A DNA stretch of 64,000 nucleotides from positions 42,548 to 106,547 of the forward strand of contig PXYT01000012.1 in assembly GCA_003023725.1 (NCBI GenBank), read 5' to 3'. Both the position numbers and the translations under genes were made by a program. The DNA is from Sulfobacillus benefaciens. GTDB lineage: Bacteria > Bacillota > Sulfobacillia > Sulfobacillales > Sulfobacillaceae. Every line of letters begins with the position of its first letter. Positions within the stretch are counted from its first letter, which is position 1. Shown piece after piece: positions 1 to 10,390 of this stretch. The notes below the pieces were generated by a model. It worked only from the letters and a program-made list of their open reading frames with translations. It did no database searches and was not told where the DNA came from.

Positions 1-541
1 ATGTCTGCAAGGGAGCCAGTACGTTTCCCGGCTGTCCTTGGCTGCCGTCATCGGTGGTGACGGTCAGGGGAACACCCAAGCGCTTAAAATCGTTTTCCAT
101 GACCACCCAGGCGCCCGTCCGAGCACCAATAATGACCTGGGGAGTGCTGATTGTGTGTTGCAACCACATCTGCGTTGCGGCAAAAAGCGGCGGCACCCCC
201 ACCCCGCCTCCAACCAACACCCATGGTCTCACAGGATCAGGGGCCGGAAAACCGTGTCCCAACGGTCCCAAAACATCCAACACATCATTTGTTTGGCGTT
301 CGGCCAGCCACGCCGTCCCCGATCCTACCACCTGAAAAAGAAGTCCTACCCGGTTATGTTCCGGGTCAATGCGGGAAAACGATAAGGGTCTGCGTAACAT
401 TCCCGGAGTTAAAACATGGGCAAACTGTCCAGGAACGGCTCGCGACAATTCTCGGCTTTCGAGAATCAACTCCACATGCCCTTGTGCCGCCAGTGTGCGT
501 GCCACGATGGAACTTCTCAGTCTCTGTTCCTCTTTCGCCAT
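1..541 (-). CDS. pyrK: Dihydroorotate dehydrogenase electron transfer subunit, 3' part off the window
   Basis: Partial gene of about 180 codons, cut by the left edge. I translated it by hand from the ATG at 541. It is the FAD and 2Fe-2S subunit that passes electrons from dihydroorotate dehydrogenase to NAD+. Seen: an FAD-binding RPLSFS motif near residue 52 and the nucleotide-binding GGGVGVPPL near residue 112, in the spacing of the ferredoxin-reductase fold. The C-terminal Cys cluster lies outside the window. The ATG sits one base after the carB stop, and the SD-like AGGTGAG lies inside the end of carB, so it is translated with the pyr operon. pyrD would be expected next, to the left. The family call is firm; completeness cannot be judged. 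Confidence 0.9.
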   Translation of the reverse strand, partial: MAKEEQRLRSSIVARTLAAQGHVELILESRELSRAVPGQFAHVLTPGMLRRPLSFSRIDPEHNRVGLLFQVVGSGTAWLAERQTNDVLDVLGPLGHGFPAPDPVRPWVLVGGGVGVPPLFAATQMWLQHTISTPQVIIGARTGAWVVMENDFKRLGVPLTVTTDDGSQGQPGNVLAPLQT

Positions 542-542
542 G

Positions 543-3500
543 TTATCTCACCTGTCCTACCCGCAACCATTCATTGAGTGGATGCACAGAAAATGTTTGC
601 CGCTGACGCCCTTTAAGCGCTTCAATTGCTGCCCGTACGGTGTCCAATGACGTAAAGCACAGGCTTCCCCGTTCCACCGCGGCCCGGCGAATCAAGAAGC
701 CTTCCCGTTCCTGATTCCCGCCAACGGTAATCGTGTCGATGACCAAGTCAAACTGTCCCTGGTGAATGAGATCGACCAAATGTGGCCTCCGCTCCCGAAT
801 CTTGTATACCGGAGTGGCAGGAATTCCGTGAACGGACAGAAAGGCCAAAGTGCCCCGGGTGGCGTACAGCCGGTATCCCAGTTCGGCCAGATCCCGCAAG
901 TACGGCAATGCTTCCTCTTTGTCTGCATCCGCAATCGTGGCCAGAATTTTGCCTCCAGCCGGCAGTCGGAATCCCCCGCCGATCAAGGCCTTATATAAGG
1001 CGCTGGAAAAGTCACGGTCTATTCCCATCACCTCGCCCGTCGATTTCATCTCAGGACCCAATATGGCATCGACTTGTCCCAATTTGGCAAATGAGAACAC
1101 GGGCATTTTTACCGAAAAATGATCGGGAGGTGCGAGCAACCCCTCACCCCAGCGCTCATCAAAATGTCCGGTGATGCTGGCTTCCATAGCCAAGTCCACC
1201 AAAGGGACACCTGTGGCTTTGATCACAAACGGGACCGTGCGACTGGACCGGGGATTGGCCTCAATGACGTAGACCTGGTCCTCTACCGCCACAAACTGAA
1301 TGTTCAAGAGTCCTTTAATGCCCAGTCCCAAGCAGAGTTTGGTGGAAATATCGACCACCTGGTCAATGATAGTTTGTTGAGCCCGGACGGGAGGAAGAAC
1401 CGCTAACGAATCGCCCGAATGCACTCCGGCGCGTTCCACATGCTCCATTACAGCCGGGATCAACACGCGCTGCCCATCACTCACCACATCCACTTCCAAT
1501 TCCAAGCCGCTCATGTAACGGTCCATAAGCAGGGGCTGACCCATTCCCATTTCGTTGTTTTCTTGCAAATAACTTGCTAATTGCGCGGCGTCCTCCACAA
1601 TTTTCATGGCGCGCCCTCCCAATACATATGAAGGTCGAACCAACAAAGGAAACCCGATTTTGTCGGCAGCCTCGAATGCCTGATGAGTTGTCGTGACTGC
1701 CAGTCCCGGCGGACGTCTGATTCCCAGCTGCTCCACAACACGGTCGAATAATTCCCGGTCCTCAGCCGCCTGTAATCCCTTCAATTCTGTCCCGATGATT
1801 TTCACGCCGTTTTTTGCCAGTGATGCGGCCAAGTTGATCGCGGTTTGCCCCCCAAACTGCACCACTACACCGTCGGGTTGTTCTCTGTCGATGATATTCA
1901 ACACATCTTCAAGTGTAATGGGTTCAAAATATAACCTGTCCGATGCGTTAAAATCAGTTGATACGGTTTCCGGATTGTTATTCACCATTATCGCTTTATA
2001 ACCGAGCCTTTTTAGTGCGTTCAGAGCATAAACGCTGGCCGCGTCAAATTCAATTCCCTGGCCTATCCGAATGGGTCCCGATCCAATTACCAAAATCTTT
2101 GGTCCTTCCAAGGGCAAGGCTTCATTTTCTTCTTCGTAAGTCGCGTAGTAGTAAGGAGTCTGAGCCGGGAACTCCCCGGCACACGTGTCGACCATTTTAT
2201 AGGCAGGAACAATGCCGAGCTTTATCCTCGCCGCTCTGATCTCATCTGTGGTACTATGGGTCAATTCGGCAATACGCTCGTCCGAGAATCCGCGCTGTTT
2301 TAATTCACGTGCGCGTTCCGTCCAGGTGCTGGGATGTTGCGCGATCCATTCTTCGTCCTGGACGACCATCGCCAACTCTTCCACAAACCATGGGTCAATA
2401 GCGGTCCTTTGGGCAATGTCCCCAACACCGAACCCTCTTCGGATACCCTCGGTCACAAAAAACAACCGCTCGTCGGTGGCGTGTTCAATTCCTATCCAAA
2501 TCTCTTCATCGGTATTGTTAGACAACTCCGCGCTATACAACGATGAACGCTTGATGTCCAGCGATCGGACCGCTTTTTGCAGTCCACCGGCAAAGGTCCT
2601 GTCAATAGCCATAACCTCTCCCGTGGCTTTCATTTGCGTTCCCAGACGGCGTTCCGCCGTCGGAAATTTGTCGAATGGCCAACGTGGGATTTTCACGACC
2701 ACATAATCCAAGGCGGGTTCGAATGCGGCAGTGGTATTGACCGTAACCGGATTAGCAATTTCGGGCAGAGTCAAACCAATAGCAATTTTGGTGACAATGC
2801 GGGCAATCGGATAGCCAGTGGCCTTAGATGCCAGGGCACTGGATCTGGATACGCGGGGATTGACTTCGATCACCCGGTAACGCCCGTCCGGATGCAAAGC
2901 AAACTGAACGTTGCATCCGCCCACAACGCCTAAGTGGTTCACAATATCTATAGCGGCACTGCGGAGCATCTGATATTCATAGTCACTCAAGGTTTGACTG
3001 GGAGCAACCACAATGGAGTCTCCGGTGTGAATCCCTACCGGATCAATGTTTTCCATATTGCATATGCTAAGAGTGTTGCCGACCTGATCACGGACAATCT
3101 CGTATTCGACCTCTTTGTACCCGGCAATCGATTCTTCCACCAACACCTGCGTGATAGGGCTTAATGCCAGCGCATGGGGCAGCCGTTGCAAAAGTTCCTG
3201 ATCATCATGGGCAAAGCCCCCGCCGGTTCCACCCAGAGTGTACGCAGGACGCAAAACGACGGGATAGCCGATCTCCTGTGCAAACACAATTCCTTCTTCA
3301 ACAGTGGTGACTGTGCGGCTCCTGGCTATAGGGTGCCCCAGCCGGATCATTAAATTGCGAAAGTCTTCACGATCCTCCGCCAGCTTTATCGCGGAAAGCG
3401 GCGTGCCCAGAAGCGGAATGCCGAGATCCGTCAACACACCCGTTCTTCCCAGTTCAGAGGCCATGTTGAGCCCCATTTGACCACCTAAAGTCGCGAGTAC

Positions 3501-3755
3501 TCCGTCCGGGCGCTCCTTTCCAAGAATATATGAAAGAAAAGACACCGTTAGGGGTTCCAGGTAAACCACATCGGCTACAGACAGATCCGTCATAATCGTA
3601 GCGGGATTGCTGTTCACCAGCACGACCTCCAACCCTTCTTCCCGTAATGCTCGGCAGGCTTGGGTGCCCGCATAATCGAATTCGGCAGCCTGACCGATAA
3701 TGATCGGTCCCGATCCAATCACCAAAACCTTGTGGATATCGCCTCGTTTAGGCAT
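543..3755 (-). CDS. carB: Carbamoyl-phosphate synthase, large subunit
   Basis: 1070 residues, the normal length. It makes carbamoyl phosphate from bicarbonate, two ATP and ammonia channelled from CarA, for pyrimidine and arginine synthesis. Two homologous ATP-grasp halves are visible: each begins with a VLVIGSGPIIIGQ-type loop (about residues 10 and 555), and each carries a Gly-rich RPAYTLGGTGGG / RPSYVLGGRAM segment. The C-terminal MGS-like domain (about 935 onward) is the usual allosteric region for UMP or PRPP. The start overlaps carA by 8 bp, and pyrK follows after one base. It sits in the pyr operon and no arginine genes are near, so the pyrimidine role is likely dominant. Confidence 0.97.
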   Translation of the reverse strand: MPKRGDIHKVLVIGSGPIIIGQAAEFDYAGTQACRALREEGLEVVLVNSNPATIMTDLSVADVVYLEPLTVSFLSYILGKERPDGVLATLGGQMGLNMASELGRTGVLTDLGIPLLGTPLSAIKLAEDREDFRNLMIRLGHPIARSRTVTTVEEGIVFAQEIGYPVVLRPAYTLGGTGGGFAHDDQELLQRLPHALALSPITQVLVEESIAGYKEVEYEIVRDQVGNTLSICNMENIDPVGIHTGDSIVVAPSQTLSDYEYQMLRSAAIDIVNHLGVVGGCNVQFALHPDGRYRVIEVNPRVSRSSALASKATGYPIARIVTKIAIGLTLPEIANPVTVNTTAAFEPALDYVVVKIPRWPFDKFPTAERRLGTQMKATGEVMAIDRTFAGGLQKAVRSLDIKRSSLYSAELSNNTDEEIWIGIEHATDERLFFVTEGIRRGFGVGDIAQRTAIDPWFVEELAMVVQDEEWIAQHPSTWTERARELKQRGFSDERIAELTHSTTDEIRAARIKLGIVPAYKMVDTCAGEFPAQTPYYYATYEEENEALPLEGPKILVIGSGPIRIGQGIEFDAASVYALNALKRLGYKAIMVNNNPETVSTDFNASDRLYFEPITLEDVLNIIDREQPDGVVVQFGGQTAINLAASLAKNGVKIIGTELKGLQAAEDRELFDRVVEQLGIRRPPGLAVTTTHQAFEAADKIGFPLLVRPSYVLGGRAMKIVEDAAQLASYLQENNEMGMGQPLLMDRYMSGLELEVDVVSDGQRVLIPAVMEHVERAGVHSGDSLAVLPPVRAQQTIIDQVVDISTKLCLGLGIKGLLNIQFVAVEDQVYVIEANPRSSRTVPFVIKATGVPLVDLAMEASITGHFDERWGEGLLAPPDHFSVKMPVFSFAKLGQVDAILGPEMKSTGEVMGIDRDFSSALYKALIGGGFRLPAGGKILATIADADKEEALPYLRDLAELGYRLYATRGTLAFLSVHGIPATPVYKIRERRPHLVDLIHQGQFDLVIDTITVGGNQEREGFLIRRAAVERGSLCFTSLDTVRAAIEALKGRQRQTFSVHPLNEWLRVGQVR

Positions 3756-4830
3756 TGGTTAACCCCTTTCGTTGCATGACCATGTCAACATACTCGTCAA
3801 ATAAATAATGGGAATCCCATGGTCCGGGACCGGCTTCGGGATGATGCTGCACAGTCATTACCGGTTTTTCCTTATGTTGAAAACCCTCCGCCGTCTGATC
3901 GTGCAAATTGGTGAGCCGAATCCGATACCGGTCGAGAAGCGGGGAGGGGTCCACGGCGTAACCGTGGTTCTGCGACGTAATCAGCACTCTTCCCGTGTCG
4001 TCATCCAGTAATGGATGGTTGGCACCGTGGTGTCCAAACTTCAACGGGTAGGTGGAAGCTCCCTCTGCTAAACCGACAAGCTGATGCCCCAGGCAGATGC
4101 CTAAAGTAGGATAATGGTCGATGGCGTAACGGACAGGTGGCAGTAGCATCTTAAAATCACTGGGATTCCCCGGGCCGTTGGACAATACCACACCATCGGG
4201 ATCGTAATCCATCAACTCCTGGACTGTTACGGTGGCCGGAACAACCGTAACCCGAAAATCACGCTGTAGGAGCTGAGCCATGATGGAGTTCTTCGCTCCG
4301 TAGTCAATGACCACGATGTTCGGCCCTTTTTCTCCCATGCTGTAAGCCTTAGGAGTCGTCACTTGAAAAACGCTCCCGGACAGATCAATATGACTGAAGG
4401 CTTCCAGCCGCTCTGCCTCGGACATGTCCACTGGCCCCAACACGGCATGTTGCGTTCCCCGTTTTCGAATGTACAAGGTTAAAGCGCGGGTATCAACGCC
4501 GGCAAGTCCGCATTTGTGGTAACGCTTCAGGTAGGACTCAAAACGCTCGGATCCCCCAAAATGGGATGGAAATTGCGCATCCTGTTTGACCACCACGGCT
4601 GCGGCCCAGGGAAACAATGATTCCGCCGCTTCGGCAAACGTCCCGTAGTTTCCAATCAAGGGATAAGTCAGGACCACAATTTGACCAAAGTACGACGGAT
4701 CGGTGAAAATTTCCTGGTACCCAGTCATAGCTGTATTAAATACCACTTCTCCCGCCGCCGCTTTGCTGACATCTCCGATCATTCTCCCCTCAAACCGTGT
4801 CCCATCTTCAAAAAACAGCGCGCCCCTCAT
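3748..4830 (-). CDS. carA: Carbamoyl-phosphate synthase, small (glutaminase) subunit
   Basis: Glutamine amidotransferase subunit that hydrolyses glutamine and delivers ammonia to CarB. I chose the ATG at 4830, giving 360 residues, the family length. The frame stays open 44 codons upstream, but those codons overlap pyrC and do not resemble CarA. The chosen ATG overlaps the pyrC stop as ATGA, typical of translational coupling. Seen: the N-terminal CPSase domain (TGYQEIFTDPSY near 36-47), nucleophile Cys246 in GICLGHQ, and the His/Glu of the class I triad in HHPEAGPGP (about 329-337). Confidence 0.96.
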   Translation of the reverse strand: MRGALFFEDGTRFEGRMIGDVSKAAAGEVVFNTAMTGYQEIFTDPSYFGQIVVLTYPLIGNYGTFAEAAESLFPWAAAVVVKQDAQFPSHFGGSERFESYLKRYHKCGLAGVDTRALTLYIRKRGTQHAVLGPVDMSEAERLEAFSHIDLSGSVFQVTTPKAYSMGEKGPNIVVIDYGAKNSIMAQLLQRDFRVTVVPATVTVQELMDYDPDGVVLSNGPGNPSDFKMLLPPVRYAIDHYPTLGICLGHQLVGLAEGASTYPLKFGHHGANHPLLDDDTGRVLITSQNHGYAVDPSPLLDRYRIRLTNLHDQTAEGFQHKEKPVMTVQHHPEAGPGPWDSHYLFDEYVDMVMQRKGLTNA

Positions 4831-6128
4831 CTGAGCACCTCCTGGTCTCTCATCGTCCATTGTCCCCCCACCATAGTGGCAACAGGACGTCCTTGGAGCC
4901 ATGTTCCCTCTAAGGGCGTATTTTTCCCTCGAGAGTAAAATTTCTTCCCGTCGACAACCCACTTCGCCTGAGGATCAATCAGCGTGAAATCGGCTGGGGC
5001 GCCAACCGTCAGGCCCGGATACTCTAGTCCCAACACTTTGTGCGGCTCCACGGTGACCAGCCGGAACAAACTTAACGGGTCCAGCAATCCGTCCACGATA
5101 AACACGCCAAGAATAGTCCCAATAAAAGTTTCCAGTCCGCTGATGCCAAAAGGCGCTTCATTATAGGGCCTGTCCTTCTCGTCCTGATGATGCGGAGCAT
5201 GATCAGAAGCGATAACCGGAATCAATCCACGCCGTACCGCTTGAATCAGTAGCTGCCGCGTGCCATCCGGTCTTAATGGGGGGTTGACTTTGGTCACCGG
5301 CTTAAAGTTCCATTCCCGAATCATGGCATCGGTTAAGAACAGGTGATGCGGCGAGACTTCGGCCGTGACGCGAAGCCCCCGGCGTTTGGCATAGTCCAGC
5401 GCTTCCAAAGAACCCTGTGCCGATACGTGGGCAACGTGAAGAAGCCCTCCTGTCAGCCCCGCCAGCTCGACATCGCGCCAAACCATAACCGATTCGGCTT
5501 CTTCGGGAATCCCGGGGAGTCCCAGTTGCTGAGAAACGGATCCTTCATGCATAACCCCGCCCTCGCTCAACGCGGGATCTTCCGCATGCTGAATGATCGG
5601 ACGGCCAAGGGTTGTGGAATAGCCAAGAGCCGCACGCATAATTCGCGCGTCTCTCAGAGGATGGCCGTCATCGGAAAAACCCACAGCCCCGGCACAGGCC
5701 ATTTGGTACAGATCGGCCAGTTCTCGTCCCTCCTGCCCTTTGGAAATTGCACCGATAGGAAAAATACGAACAAGCCCGATATTTTTAGCCTGATCTCTTT
5801 GCCATTGGACGAGACTAGGAATATCTATGGTAGGGAACGTATTAGGCATCGTGCAAACCGCGGTAAATCCCCCTGCAGCGGCCGCACGGCTTCCCGACAG
5901 CAGATCCTCCTTATTCTCAAATCCCGGCTCGCGGAAATGGACATGCATATCCGTCAGTCTGGGGACCAACCACAAATCCCGTCCGTCCACAACAGAATAA
6001 TCCGTCGATAGGGACGGCTCTCCAATCTCTTCTCCCTTCACATAAATATCCTCAATGCTGTCAACATCGCGAAAGGGATCGATAACGCGCACGTTCCGAA
6101 TGACCCACCCCGTTTGTTCCCTACTCAT
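4827..6128 (-). CDS. pyrC: Dihydroorotase
   Basis: Cyclises carbamoyl aspartate to dihydroorotate. With the ATG at 6128 the protein has 433 residues. GTG codons at 6140 and 6131 are possible alternatives, but the ATG lies about 11 nt after a GGGGG-type SD. Seen: the metal-binding HVHFREPG (about 62-69), conserved His residues in the middle, and a SDHAPH motif near residue 300, all typical of class I zinc dihydroorotases. It overlaps pyrB at its start and carA at its end, inside the pyr operon. No catalytic residue appears to be missing. Confidence 0.96.
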   Translation of the reverse strand: MSREQTGWVIRNVRVIDPFRDVDSIEDIYVKGEEIGEPSLSTDYSVVDGRDLWLVPRLTDMHVHFREPGFENKEDLLSGSRAAAAGGFTAVCTMPNTFPTIDIPSLVQWQRDQAKNIGLVRIFPIGAISKGQEGRELADLYQMACAGAVGFSDDGHPLRDARIMRAALGYSTTLGRPIIQHAEDPALSEGGVMHEGSVSQQLGLPGIPEEAESVMVWRDVELAGLTGGLLHVAHVSAQGSLEALDYAKRRGLRVTAEVSPHHLFLTDAMIREWNFKPVTKVNPPLRPDGTRQLLIQAVRRGLIPVIASDHAPHHQDEKDRPYNEAPFGISGLETFIGTILGVFIVDGLLDPLSLFRLVTVEPHKVLGLEYPGLTVGAPADFTLIDPQAKWVVDGKKFYSRGKNTPLEGTWLQGRPVATMVGGQWTMRDQEVLR

Positions 6129-7040
6129 CACCGCGCCCACCCCCTAATAAACGAAACAGTACGGCCATCCGGACCGCTACACCGTTTCGCACCTGTCGCA
6201 AGACCCATGACCTGGAACTCTCCAAGATGTCCGAATCGATTTCAACCCCGCGGTTTTGAGGCCCGGGATGGAGAATGACCGCATCAGGCTTGGCCCAGGA
6301 CACCGTTTGGCTGGTGATTCCCCACCTCAATCGGTATTCCCACAATGACGGAATCTCTCCCGAATTCTGACGCTCTTTTTGTAGTCGCAGGACCTGTATT
6401 GCATCCGCATCCGATAACGCACGACGTAAATCGGTGGTCACTTCCACACCCAACTCCTCATAGCTCTCCGGCAGGACGGTGGGAGGTCCCACCAAAACGA
6501 CGTGTGCACCCAGTGCCAGCAACACATGAATGTCTGAGCGCGCCACCCGGCTATGCAGCACGTCGCCCACAATGGCCACCTTTAAGCCCGCCAATGATCC
6601 CTTGGCCTGGCTAATGGTTAAGGCATCCAACAGGCCCTGTGTGGGGTGTTCGTGACTCCCGTCCCCGGCGTTGATCACCGGGATGTCGAGAATGTCCGCC
6701 AACTGTTGAGGAACACCGGAGACTTGGTGACGGACAATGACTCCGTCCACAGCCATTTCCGATAAGTTCCGAGCCGTATCCCACAGGGTCTCACCCTTTT
6801 CGACGCTGGACCCTGACTGCTGAACATTAATCACATCGGCACTGAGATATTTGGCAGCGAGTTCAAAGGAATTGCGGGTCCTGGTACTGGGCTCAAAAAA
6901 GAGATTGACAACCGCTTTCCCACGCAACGTTGGAACTTTCTTGATAGGCCTGTCCAATATCTCGGCCATATTTTGGGACAAGTCCAGCAAACTTTCGATG
7001 TCCTGGGTGGAGAGACTTTCCAAGGCCACTAAATCCTGCA

Positions 7041-7041
<1 letters not shown>
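6121..7041 (-). CDS. pyrB: Aspartate carbamoyltransferase, catalytic chain
   Basis: 306 residues, standard for the catalytic chain. It condenses carbamoyl phosphate with aspartate. Seen: the carbamoyl-phosphate loop STRTRNSFE (about 52-60), a GDGSHEHPTQGLLD segment (about 131-144) with the conserved His and Gln, and HPGPQNRG near the C-terminus. No regulatory chain (pyrI) is present, so this is probably the unregulated trimeric type found in Firmicutes, controlled through PyrR instead. The start codon touches the pyrR stop region (both at 7041), and the end overlaps pyrC. Confidence 0.97.
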
Positions 7042-7805
<764 letters not shown>

Positions 7806-7809
7806 TCAC

Positions 7810-7838
7810 ATATTAATTCACTTCCGCCCGTGAGTAAA
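7810..7838 (-). promoter_or_regulatory. Putative sigma-A promoter of the pyr operon
   Basis: -35 TTTACT (7838-7833) and -10 TAATAT (7815-7810) with a 17-nt spacer. The start would fall near 7803 and give a leader of about 205 nt containing the PyrR loop and terminator. Each hexamer matches the consensus at 4 of 6 positions; position supports the call more than sequence does. Confidence 0.5.
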
Positions 7839-7974
7839 GGAAAATCTCAGGCCCAGCAGATCCCCATTCCATGATTGTCCGCGATTCGTCACCTGGTGTC
7901 AGGGTTTACCCCTCAAGGAGGGTTATGATAGGGTAGTGTCGGGAAGTATCTCCATCCTGACGAAGGAGGCACGC

Positions 7975-8946
7975 ATGGCGCATCACAACCATAATGGTGA
8001 ATTAAAAAAGAACGGTGAGCTGAAAAAACTCTGGCGGAAAACAGGCATTTTAATTCTTGTGTTATTCATCATTGGTGTCTTGTTGGCCGTTCTGGTGAAT
8101 ATTGCTAAAGGACCCTTGCACCTTTCGAAATCTGTTTCCGATCCCATTAAAGCTTTAATTGTGCTCCTCATCGGTGGGGCCATTTCCTTTTTGCTGGAAC
8201 GGTATCTGTTTCAGTTGATATCCCGTACCATTGGCGCCAAAAGCACCACTTCACTGCGTTTCATCATTCGGCTTTTCCTGTTTTTCGCCGTAATCCTAGC
8301 GGTCTTGGCGGCATTTGGCGTGGGGCTTTCCTCGGTTGTCTTTGGCGGCGCGTTTGTTACGGCTGTCATTGGTCTCGCCGGGCAAACCCTCTTTAGCAAC
8401 CTCATCGCGGGAATTGCCTTGCTCATCTTCCATCCTTTTGAGGTTGGCGACCGCATTAATTTTATTGCATGGCAATTTCCGATATTAATGCCATCCTTTC
8501 CCCACGAATCCACCAAGCCGTCATACTCCGGCAACATCGTCGACATTTCTCTCATGTATACGACCATTCTGACCGACACCGGCCCCGTCATGGCTGTTCC
8601 CAATGGCACAATTATTCAAGCATTAGTGGAGAATGTGTCGCAAGGCAAGCGCCGAAACGTCCGGATGCGTTTTGACGTGGACATTGCGGTGAACCCCCAC
8701 GAGCTCATGCCCCGCGTTCAGAAATTGCTCCAGACCCTAGGATATTCCGTTTCTCCACGCATTATTGATATGACACCCACGAGCTACTCCCTGTTAATTG
8801 TGGCAGAAACTTCGTCTCCCAGTGACGACGAGGTGAGGGATCAAATAATGTCGCGCCTCGTACCCCTCGTACAGGCTTCACCCAGGGTGACCCCGGGCCA
8901 GATTCCCCTTGCCGATGCAGATCTGAAATCAGAGGACAAATCCTAA
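7975..8946 (+). CDS. mscS: Small-conductance mechanosensitive channel (MscS family)
   Basis: The only confident plus-strand gene. The ATG at 7975 follows an AAGGAGG SD and gives 323 residues. Three hydrophobic segments are visible (about 25-45, 65-85 and 105-150). The last runs into the small-residue helix of the MscS pore (GVGLSSVVFGGAFVTAVIG) and then a GQTLFSNLIAGIALL segment, followed by the soluble beta domain (EVGDRINF). It should release solutes on hypo-osmotic shock. It diverges from the pyr operon, and its last 18 bp overlap the 3' end of rluD. The N-terminus is short and His/Asn/Lys-rich. The ion selectivity cannot be read from sequence. Confidence 0.92.
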   Translation: MAHHNHNGELKKNGELKKLWRKTGILILVLFIIGVLLAVLVNIAKGPLHLSKSVSDPIKALIVLLIGGAISFLLERYLFQLISRTIGAKSTTSLRFIIRLFLFFAVILAVLAAFGVGLSSVVFGGAFVTAVIGLAGQTLFSNLIAGIALLIFHPFEVGDRINFIAWQFPILMPSFPHESTKPSYSGNIVDISLMYTTILTDTGPVMAVPNGTIIQALVENVSQGKRRNVRMRFDVDIAVNPHELMPRVQKLLQTLGYSVSPRIIDMTPTSYSLLIVAETSSPSDDEVRDQIMSRLVPLVQASPRVTPGQIPLADADLKSEDKS

Positions 8947-9942
8947 AGCGTGTGTCAAAAAGGTCCTGGTACCTAGAGAGGGACAGGACAAGTCATCCGG
9001 GCCAAAGACGTCTTGGTTGGTAATTTGCACGTTTCTCCCTCCGGAAAGGGGGAAATCGCGCCAATCGCGGGGCGGAAACCGCCAAAAACACAGCGGCTCG
9101 CCCGTCAACGGATGGGGAAAACTCAGGCGCATAGCATGCAGCAATTGCCCAGAGTTTGGCCCTGATGGCGGGCCGTAAAGAGGATCGCCCGCCACCGCAT
9201 GCCCCATCGCACTGACATGCACCCGGATTTGGTGCGTTCTTCCTGTTTCCAGAGTCAATAGCAAAACACTGTAATTTTCCCACACGGCCAGTGTGTGATA
9301 CCGAGTCCCGGCTTCTCGCCCACCTCTGACCACTGCCATTTTCAAGCGGTTTTGAGGATGGCGGCCGATAGGTGCCTCAATCACACCATCGGCGGGTGTC
9401 ATGTGGCCGTGAATGACAGCTATGTAATCACGACGAACCTGCCTTTGTTGAATCATTTGCGAAAGCCGAACCTTAGCCCTTTCAGTCCGCGCTAAAATCA
9501 ATAAACCGGTAGTGTCCCGGTCAAGCCGGTGAACCACCCCGGGCCGAAAGTCTTCCGCCGAAACCGGCAGCCACGGCAAAAGCCGGTGTACCACGCTGTC
9601 ATTTTCATGCCCCGGGCTGGGATGGACTACCAGCCCGCGAGGTTTGTCGACAACCACAAGATCGTCATCTTGATAAACAATCCACTCCGCGTCTTGGGAT
9701 TTTGGCACAAACACAAGCCCCGTCGATTGCTCCCGGACACGTTCGACAGTAATCACATCGCCCTTTTGAACAATCGTTCCCGCTTTGACTACATTTCCGT
9801 TGAGTCGGACATGACCCTTCACAATCTGCCGTTGCCAAAACGTTCTCGAGTGTTCGGAACCCCAATGAGAAATAACCCGGTCCAGACGATTTCCAGCCAA
9901 ATCCTCTGGAACCCTGTACGTGTCAGGGGGAAAGGTCTCCAT
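8929..9942 (-). CDS. rluD: RluA/RluD-family 23S rRNA pseudouridine synthase
   Basis: 337 residues. Seen: an N-terminal S4 RNA-binding region (NRLDRVISH... VRLNG), the catalytic HRLDRDTTGL with its Asp (about residue 150), and RTHQIRVH further on. The family isomerises uridines in 23S rRNA helix 69 or nearby. The B. subtilis orthologue next to lspA is ylyB. The start overlaps lspA by 20 bp, so it is cotranscribed with lspA. The exact target uridine cannot be assigned. The last roughly 45 residues are poorly conserved in family members and overlap the convergent mscS end. Confidence 0.92.
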   Translation of the reverse strand: METFPPDTYRVPEDLAGNRLDRVISHWGSEHSRTFWQRQIVKGHVRLNGNVVKAGTIVQKGDVITVERVREQSTGLVFVPKSQDAEWIVYQDDDLVVVDKPRGLVVHPSPGHENDSVVHRLLPWLPVSAEDFRPGVVHRLDRDTTGLLILARTERAKVRLSQMIQQRQVRRDYIAVIHGHMTPADGVIEAPIGRHPQNRLKMAVVRGGREAGTRYHTLAVWENYSVLLLTLETGRTHQIRVHVSAMGHAVAGDPLYGPPSGPNSGQLLHAMRLSFPHPLTGEPLCFWRFPPRDWRDFPLSGGRNVQITNQDVFGPDDLSCPSLGTRTFLTHALGFVL

Positions 9943-10390
9943 GTTTGTCCTGCCTCCAGTAATAATAAACCAGTAATCCCATTCCCACTACAATCGCAGA
10001 ATCCGCCAAGTTGAATACGGGCCAGTCAACAATATGAATATAGTCAATCACTCGTCCCCAGATAATGCGGTCCCACAGGTTCCCAGCCGATCCGCCAGCC
10101 AAAAGACCGAGAGCGATGACAAGAGGCCACGGCATCCGCGGATGCCGTGCCGTATAGACAGCGATACCGACCAATAAGGCCAGTGCCACCAGAATAAAGA
10201 GCGGCGTTCCGCCTCGCAATAGGCTAAACGCGGCCCCGTTATTCAACACATACGTGAGGGATAAGACAGGTGGTAAAATGGGTATACTCTGGTCAGGCAC
10301 CATCATGGCAGCAACACGGGATTGTATGATCAAGTCTGACACAAAAACCAAGAAGCCAATAATCCCAATGCCCCACGCTGATTTGCGCAT
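9923..10390 (-). CDS. lspA: Lipoprotein signal peptidase (signal peptidase II)
   Basis: 155 residues with four transmembrane helices. It cleaves prolipoprotein signal peptides after lipidation. The two catalytic aspartates are in GNLWDRIIWGRVIDY (about 110-124) and FNLADSAIVVG (about 131-141). An NNGAAFSLL motif is also present. It starts one base after the ileS stop, the common Firmicute ileS-lspA-rluD order. Confidence 0.95.
   Translation of the reverse strand: MRKSAWGIGIIGFLVFVSDLIIQSRVAAMMVPDQSIPILPPVLSLTYVLNNGAAFSLLRGGTPLFILVALALLVGIAVYTARHPRMPWPLVIALGLLAGGSAGNLWDRIIWGRVIDYIHIVDWPVFNLADSAIVVGMGLLVYYYWRQDKHGDLSP

Noticed and set aside
38..650. Plus-strand ORFs at the left edge (93 to 151 codons)
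   Set aside because: They are complementary to pyrK and the end of carB, which are firm on the minus strand; no ribosome sites or family motifs.
3748..4962. 404-residue version of carA
   Set aside because: The extra 44 residues overlap pyrC, lack an SD and do not resemble CarA; the ATGA-coupled start gives the family length.
5343..6011. 222-codon plus-strand ORF
   Set aside because: Lies entirely opposite pyrC; composition reflects the antisense frame of a real gene.
7901..7930. Promoter for mscS with TATGAT at 7924-7929
   Set aside because: No acceptable -35 at 16-18 nt; TTTACC is only 13 nt away, so not annotated.
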